From NCBI GenBank assembly GCA_938004115.1, contig CALKWS010000163.1:1-7766 (forward strand): a stretch of 7,766 nucleotides of DNA, in the 5' to 3' direction. Below the pieces are notes generated by a model, which worked only from the letters and a program-made list of their open reading frames with translations, ran no database searches and was not told the origin of the DNA. Position numbers and translations under genes: made by a program. This DNA is from an uncultured Ruaniaceae bacterium. Its GTDB lineage: Bacteria; Actinomycetota; Actinomycetes; Actinomycetales; Beutenbergiaceae. The stretch's first letter is position 1. Each line of letters starts with the position of its first letter. Positions 4,760-7,766 of this stretch are shown piece after piece.

Positions 4760-5565
4760 GACTGTCGATGCTGTGGGAGCGGACCGACCCCGAGACGGCG
4801 CTGGGCGAGAGGTTCGGATTCGCCGGGATGGCCGCGATGGCCCGGTGGCTCACCGAGGTCCTCGCCAACCGCTGGGACCTCCGGGTGGACGACGTCTGCC
4901 GGGTGGTGATCAGCGCCGACAACGCTCTCGCCTGGGCCCGGACACCGGAGGGCACGTTCGTGGTCAAGGTCTGCGCCGACCGGGAACGCTTCGCCCGGTT
5001 GGGGATGATCGCCGACGTCGTCACTCACCTGGGCAGCACCGGCGTGCCGGTCCCGGTTCCGCGCCCGGCGCGCAATGGCTCCAACCGGCTGCAAGTCACC
5101 AACGGCAGCACCGAGTTGTCCGTCGTCGTCCAACCCGTCATCGCCGGCGATCTGCTGGACGTGACCGATCTGGACGCGGTGGCCTCCACCGGGAATGTCC
5201 TGGCCCGCCTGCACACCGCCGCGGCCACGCTGGTGCACAACGACGTGCGCGGCACGAACGTCCTCACCCGGCACTCCCGGGTCACCGCGGTATTGGACTT
5301 CGATGAGATGGTCATCGACCACCCGGTAGTGGACCTGGCCCGCGCGGCCACGCTGTTGAACACCCGGTTCACCTCCTGGGACCCGGCGCCGCCGGCAGCA
5401 CACGCCGCGCTCGTGGCCGGATACCGCTCGGTGCGCGACCTCGGGGACGCCGAGACCGCGTGGTTGCCCGCCCTGATGCTGGCGCTGGGCCTGACCCATC
5501 TGCCCGACGGGCGCAACCCGGACGGGTGGGCCCGGTCGGTGGAGCACCTGGCCGCCCGCGCGTGA
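4747..5565 (+). CDS. Aminoglycoside phosphotransferase (APH)-family kinase, compact form
   Basis: A 272-residue protein with the APH/choline-kinase-like fold. FVVKV (71-75) places the ATP-binding lysine at Lys74. The catalytic loop LVHNDVRGTNVL gives His164, Asp166 and Asn171, matching HxDxxxxN. VLDFDEM supplies Asp184 for Mg-ATP. These residues suggest an active kinase transferring phosphate from ATP to a small molecule. The C-terminal part (DHPVVDLARA, NTRFTSW, AGYRSVR) also follows the family. The substrate is unknown, and the fold name does not imply drug resistance. Only seven residues separate LARLH (152-156) from His164; many relatives have a longer insert there, so this may be a shortened form. 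GTG 4747 is chosen from the -10 geometry; ATG 4768 is an alternative. It converges on the S10 peptidase gene. Confidence 0.85.
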   Translation: MFPPGLSMLWERTDPETALGERFGFAGMAAMARWLTEVLANRWDLRVDDVCRVVISADNALAWARTPEGTFVVKVCADRERFARLGMIADVVTHLGSTGVPVPVPRPARNGSNRLQVTNGSTELSVVVQPVIAGDLLDVTDLDAVASTGNVLARLHTAAATLVHNDVRGTNVLTRHSRVTAVLDFDEMVIDHPVVDLARAATLLNTRFTSWDPAPPAAHAALVAGYRSVRDLGDAETAWLPALMLALGLTHLPDGRNPDGWARSVEHLAARA

Positions 5566-5605
5566 GCGCTCAGCCCCGCGCGTGACTAGCGCTCAGCCCC
5601 GCGCG
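5563..5605. repeat. 17-bp direct repeat and 10-bp palindrome between convergent stop codons
   Basis: GCGCTCAGCCCCGCGCG occurs perfectly at 5566-5582 and 5589-5605 (period 23), separated by TGACTA. TGAGCGCTCA (5563-5572) is a perfect palindrome whose first three bases are the phosphotransferase stop. The second repeat copy covers the minus-strand stop of the S10 gene (5593-5595). The 27-base gap between the two genes is almost wholly made of this structure. It lacks a T-tract, so an intrinsic terminator is uncertain. Confidence 0.8.
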
Positions 5606-7065
5606 GTGGCGCGCCGGACGAAGTCGGCCAGGTCCGCGCACTGCTGCACCCGGCTGGGTTCGTGCACGTACATCATGTGCCCGGCCTCGTAGTACCTGCG
5701 CTCGATGTTGGCCTGTAGTTCCGCCGGGATGTCCAGGTGCGCCAGGTCCTCCTCGGCGGAGGTGAACGGCGTGGCCCCGTCGTAGTACCCGAACGCGGCG
5801 TGCACCTGCAGGTGCGGGTTCTGCCGCATCGCCCGGGACAGCCGGTCCAATACGTACACCGGGGCGTTCTCGAACTCCTTGTAGCTCCACTTGCCGATCA
5901 CGTCCGGCCCGAACACATGGAACGGGGACAGGTCCTCCACCCCGAGCTCGGCGCGCACGTAGTGCTGGTAGGTGGTGGCGTAGGGCCCCAGGATGGCGTC
6001 CATGGACGGGTCGGCATCCATCCGCTCGGCGATACCGCTGGCGGCCGCTCCGGTGAACCGGGAGTCCAACCGGCCCACGGTCAGCCCCTCCTCGCGGCGC
6101 AACTCGGTGAAGTAGCGCAGGTGCTCCAGGCGCAGGTTCGCCCGGTCCACGTAGTCCTCGCTCACCCCGGCCAGCCGCGCGATCGTCCGCACCGCTGCGG
6201 CGCGTTCGTCGGCGCTGAGCCGGCTGCCGCGGCTGAGCACGTAGGGGTACTCGCGAGCGGCGTACTCCTCCGCCTCGGCCACCACCTCGGCCAGTTCCCG
6301 CCCGGGGTGCTTGCCGTGGTAGTGCGCCGTGGCGGCGTAGAAGGGCAGGAACATCGCGTACGCGCTGTCGTTGCCGGGCTGGAAGCGGTTCGTGGCGAAG
6401 TTCAGCACCGCGGAGATGAGCATCAGGCCGTTCAGGTACATGCCGCCCTGCTGCAGGTGCTGGGCCAGGGCGGCCGCCCGGGTGGTGCCGTAGGACTCCC
6501 CCGCGAGCAGTTTGGGCGACATCCACCGGCCCTCGGCCGTGACCCACTGGCGGATCACCTCGCCCACCGACTCGATATCGCCGGTGAACCCGTGGAAGTC
6601 GGCCGCCTTCTCCCCCTCGATCACCCGGGAGTGACCGGTGGAGACCGGATCGATGAACACCAGGTCGCTCACCCGCAGCAGGGTCTCGGGGTTGTCCGCC
6701 AGCGCGTACGGGGGCGGCAACAGGTCGCCGGCGTCCCCCATCACCACCCGTCGCGGGCCGAGCACCCCGAGGTGCAGCCAGACGCTGGCCGAACCGGGGC
6801 CGCCGTTGAAGGCGAACGTCACCGGACGGTCCGCCGGGTCGGCGTCGTCGAGGGTGTACGCGGTGACCCCCACCTGGGCGCGGGGCTTACGGCCCTGCCA
6901 CACGCCGTCGTCCGCCTTCTCCTCGTACAACACCACGCGCCCGGCCTTGGCGGTGTAGGCCAGTTCCCCGTCGGGGGTGGTCAGGGTGTGCCGGGTGGTG
7001 ACGAGTTCGTCACGGACGTCCGGGGTCGGTTCGGGGCTGGTCTCGGTGGTGGCGTCCTCAGTCAT
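5593..7065 (-). CDS. S10 family serine carboxypeptidase-like protein
   Basis: A 490-residue alpha/beta-hydrolase of the S10 type. FAFNGGPGSASVW (85-97) is the oxyanion-hole motif, LLAGESYGTTRAAAL (186-200) carries the nucleophile Ser191, FGYYDGATPF (425-434) the catalytic Asp429, and YYEAGHMMYVHEP (458-470) the catalytic His463, so the triad is complete. S10 enzymes remove C-terminal residues, typically at acidic pH. This one has no signal peptide: the N-terminus is acidic and polar (TEDATTETSPEPTP), so it is probably cytoplasmic, like other bacterial members I recall. The natural substrate is unknown. ATG 7065 is preferred; TTG at 7068 would add one residue and lies six bases after a TAGGGT hexamer. 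Its length is ordinary for the family and no frame disruption is seen. It converges on the phosphotransferase gene. Confidence 0.9.
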   Translation of the reverse strand: MTEDATTETSPEPTPDVRDELVTTRHTLTTPDGELAYTAKAGRVVLYEEKADDGVWQGRKPRAQVGVTAYTLDDADPADRPVTFAFNGGPGSASVWLHLGVLGPRRVVMGDAGDLLPPPYALADNPETLLRVSDLVFIDPVSTGHSRVIEGEKAADFHGFTGDIESVGEVIRQWVTAEGRWMSPKLLAGESYGTTRAAALAQHLQQGGMYLNGLMLISAVLNFATNRFQPGNDSAYAMFLPFYAATAHYHGKHPGRELAEVVAEAEEYAAREYPYVLSRGSRLSADERAAAVRTIARLAGVSEDYVDRANLRLEHLRYFTELRREEGLTVGRLDSRFTGAAASGIAERMDADPSMDAILGPYATTYQHYVRAELGVEDLSPFHVFGPDVIGKWSYKEFENAPVYVLDRLSRAMRQNPHLQVHAAFGYYDGATPFTSAEEDLAHLDIPAELQANIERRYYEAGHMMYVHEPSRVQQCADLADFVRRATARG

Positions 7066-7074
7066 CAACGCCCG

Positions 7075-7080
7075 ACCCTA
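7075..7080 (-). promoter_or_regulatory. Putative -10 element (TAGGGT) for the S10 peptidase gene
   Basis: On the minus strand TAGGGT ends six bases before TTG 7068 and nine before ATG 7065. The message would be leaderless or have a leader of about three bases. No ribosome binding site precedes the ATG. Confidence 0.45.
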
Positions 7081-7093
7081 CGCCACCGCGCGC

Positions 7094-7145
7094 GGCTGCC
7101 CGTGCGTACGACCGGGAAAGGCTGCCCGTACATGCGACCTGGAAA
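7094..7145. repeat. Two adjacent imperfect 26-bp tandem repeats upstream of the S10 gene
   Basis: Units 7094-7119 and 7120-7145 are directly adjacent and match at 22 of 26 positions, beginning GGCTGCCCGT and ending GGGAAA or TGGAAA. A shorter relative of the core (ATGCGACCCGG) lies at about 7192-7202. The repeats sit in the divergent gap, just upstream of the S10 -10 hexamer, where regulator sites are expected. Confidence 0.7.
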
Positions 7146-7231
7146 CGGTGCGATAACACGGATAAGTCGCCGTCGCGAGTTGGCGTTCAAGATGCGACCC
7201 GGCCGTGGATGCGCCACTGTCGGTGCATGAC

Positions 7232-7249
7232 CAGCGCCTCCCGGCGCTG
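7232..7249 (+). promoter_or_regulatory. Stem-loop just upstream of the small membrane protein's ribosome binding site
   Basis: CAGCGCC (7232-7238) pairs perfectly with GGCGCTG (7243-7249) across a TCCC loop, and ends five bases before AAAGGAG. It may stabilise the leader or modulate translation; the role is not known. Confidence 0.5.
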
Positions 7250-7254
7250 CGACG

Positions 7255-7261
7255 AAAGGAG
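7255..7261 (+). promoter_or_regulatory. Strong ribosome binding site (AAAGGAG)
   Basis: AAAGGAG lies five bases before the ATG at 7267. It is the best Shine-Dalgarno sequence in the window and the main evidence for the short gene that follows. Confidence 0.75.
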
Positions 7262-7266
7262 CAGAT

Positions 7267-7422
7267 ATGGCTTTGTGGCTAGTCCTCATCATCGTCGGCG
7301 TGATCATGCTCATCATCGGCGTGGCCGTAGAAGCGGCCCAGTTCCTGATCTGGCTCGGCATCGCGGTGGCTGTCATCTCGATCATCCTGAGCCTGGTCAC
7401 CAGGGGTCGACGACGGGTCTAA
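7267..7422 (+). CDS. Small two-helix membrane protein, 51 residues
   Basis: A short gene from ATG 7267 to TAA 7422. The product is almost entirely hydrophobic: helix 1 at about 3-19 (LWLVLIIVGVIMLIIGV), a brief polar turn with Glu21, Ala and Gln24, helix 2 at about 25-44, and a basic end TRGRRRV. By the positive-inside rule the C-terminus should be cytoplasmic. It resembles the small hydrophobic proteins of unknown function common in actinobacteria, some of which are stress-induced; I cannot assign a family. Evidence that it is real: a strong AAAGGAG at ideal spacing, a stem-loop just upstream, and a perfect hairpin nine bases after the stop. It appears to be a single-gene transcription unit. 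No clear promoter was found in the 200 bases upstream. Confidence 0.78.
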   Translation: MALWLVLIIVGVIMLIIGVAVEAAQFLIWLGIAVAVISIILSLVTRGRRRV

Positions 7423-7430
7423 CCACCCGG

Positions 7431-7461
7431 CGCCGGCTCACGGAACCGATGTGAGCCGGCG
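7431..7461. terminator. Perfect 11-bp hairpin between convergent genes, likely bidirectional terminator
   Basis: CGCCGGCTCAC (7431-7441) pairs perfectly with GTGAGCCGGCG (7451-7461) across a nine-base loop. It lies between the small membrane protein gene and the convergent nucleoside hydrolase gene, nine and twelve bases from their stops. There is no T-tract, as is common for terminators in high-GC actinobacteria. Confidence 0.75.
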
Positions 7462-7472
7462 TCACAGCAGCA

Positions 7473-7766
7473 TCAACCGAGGGCCCGGATTGCCCCGACC
7501 ACCAGGTCCCAGAACCGGCCGTGGTCCAAGTGGGTCGCAACCTGCGTGTGGCAGTCCGGGCCCGCTGCTGTGCGCAGGTCCACCACCGTCATCCCGGTGG
7601 TGTGGGCACCGTTGAGTTCCACCTGTAGCGGCGCCCGCCGGGTCTGCACGATGTGCGGGTCGATGAGGTAAGCGATCGTGCACGGGTCGTGCACCGGCGG
7701 GTCGGTGAAGTGCTGGGCGCGCACGTAGGCGCCGCGGTAGAACTCCAGCACACCGCCCACGAAGTC
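7473..7766 (-). CDS. Inosine/uridine-preferring nucleoside hydrolase, C-terminal part (cut by window edge)
   Basis: The last 97 residues of a nucleoside hydrolase; the N-terminal two thirds, including the Ca-binding DxDxxxDD motif, lie beyond the window. Visible are the sequence GGVLEFYRGAY, then PPVHDPCTIAYLIDPHIV, where the His-Asp pair matches the C-terminal HD that contacts metal and ribose in this family, then the strand pair VELNGAHTTGMTVVDLR and a final HGRFWDLVVGAIRALG. These enzymes hydrolyse the N-glycosidic bond of nucleosides in purine or pyrimidine salvage. The base specificity cannot be read from this fragment. The frame is open to the window edge, and no promoter is in view. 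It shares the hairpin terminator with the convergent small membrane protein gene. Confidence 0.88.
   Translation of the reverse strand, partial: DFVGGVLEFYRGAYVRAQHFTDPPVHDPCTIAYLIDPHIVQTRRAPLQVELNGAHTTGMTVVDLRTAAGPDCHTQVATHLDHGRFWDLVVGAIRALG

Noticed and set aside
4087..5547. 486-codon open frame on the minus strand opposite the AraC end, VOC and phosphotransferase genes
   Set aside because: No family motif, and it spans three real genes on the other strand.
5737..7230. 497-codon open frame on the plus strand opposite the S10 gene
   Set aside because: The product is low-complexity (Val, Gly, His, Arg) and the minus-strand S10 protein has complete catalytic motifs.
7146..7231. Promoter for the small membrane protein (GATAAC, GGATAAG)
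   Set aside because: Neither fits TAnnnT with a -35 partner at a plausible distance; I could not support a specific site.

Overview
The window is very GC-rich DNA with strong third-position G/C, many GTG starts and compact gene spacing. The protein families (LytR C-terminal domain protein, DUF4190-type membrane protein, paired AraC regulator and VOC protein, actinobacterial S10 peptidase) point to an actinomycete chromosome, probably Micrococcales-like. The order is an inference; the phylum is well supported. I see no phage, transposon, CRISPR or RNA genes, and no defence island. The region looks like ordinary chromosome with several small-scale oddities.

Layout. (1) 15-2119, plus strand: a small conserved protein with a ParB/sulfiredoxin-like DGxHR motif, then a compact run of three genes (LytR_C-domain membrane protein, two-helix DUF4190-like membrane protein, class I glutamine amidotransferase). 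The last two are coupled by a GTGA overlap. (2) 2124-3663, minus strand: an ABC-2 type exporter pair. The permease is intact. The ATPase has lost one base near 3420-3424, which splits its reading frame between Walker A and the signature motif. (3) 3770-4665, plus strand: a DNA-binding-only AraC regulator followed by a VOC (glyoxalase-fold) protein. (4) 4747-5565, plus strand: a compact aminoglycoside-phosphotransferase-like kinase, converging on (5) 5593-7065, minus strand: a cytoplasmic S10 serine carboxypeptidase-like protein. (6) 7267-7422, plus strand: a 51-residue two-helix membrane protein with a strong ribosome binding site and a hairpin terminator. (7) 7473-7766, minus strand: the C-terminal part of a nucleoside hydrolase, cut by the window edge.

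The genes do not form one pathway. They are mostly short independent transcription units. The most distinctive structure is non-coding. Five genes have a TAnnnT -10-like hexamer only 6-7 nt before the start codon, the geometry of leaderless transcription. At three gene ends, short direct repeats duplicate the DNA spanning the stop codon; in one case the duplicate supplies the next gene's start codon. A fourth gene (the ABC ATPase) ends in an 18-bp coding tandem repeat.

No stretch above 300 bases lacks a gene. The largest gap (7066-7266) holds a two-copy 26-bp repeat, the peptidase promoter and a stem-loop ahead of the small membrane protein.
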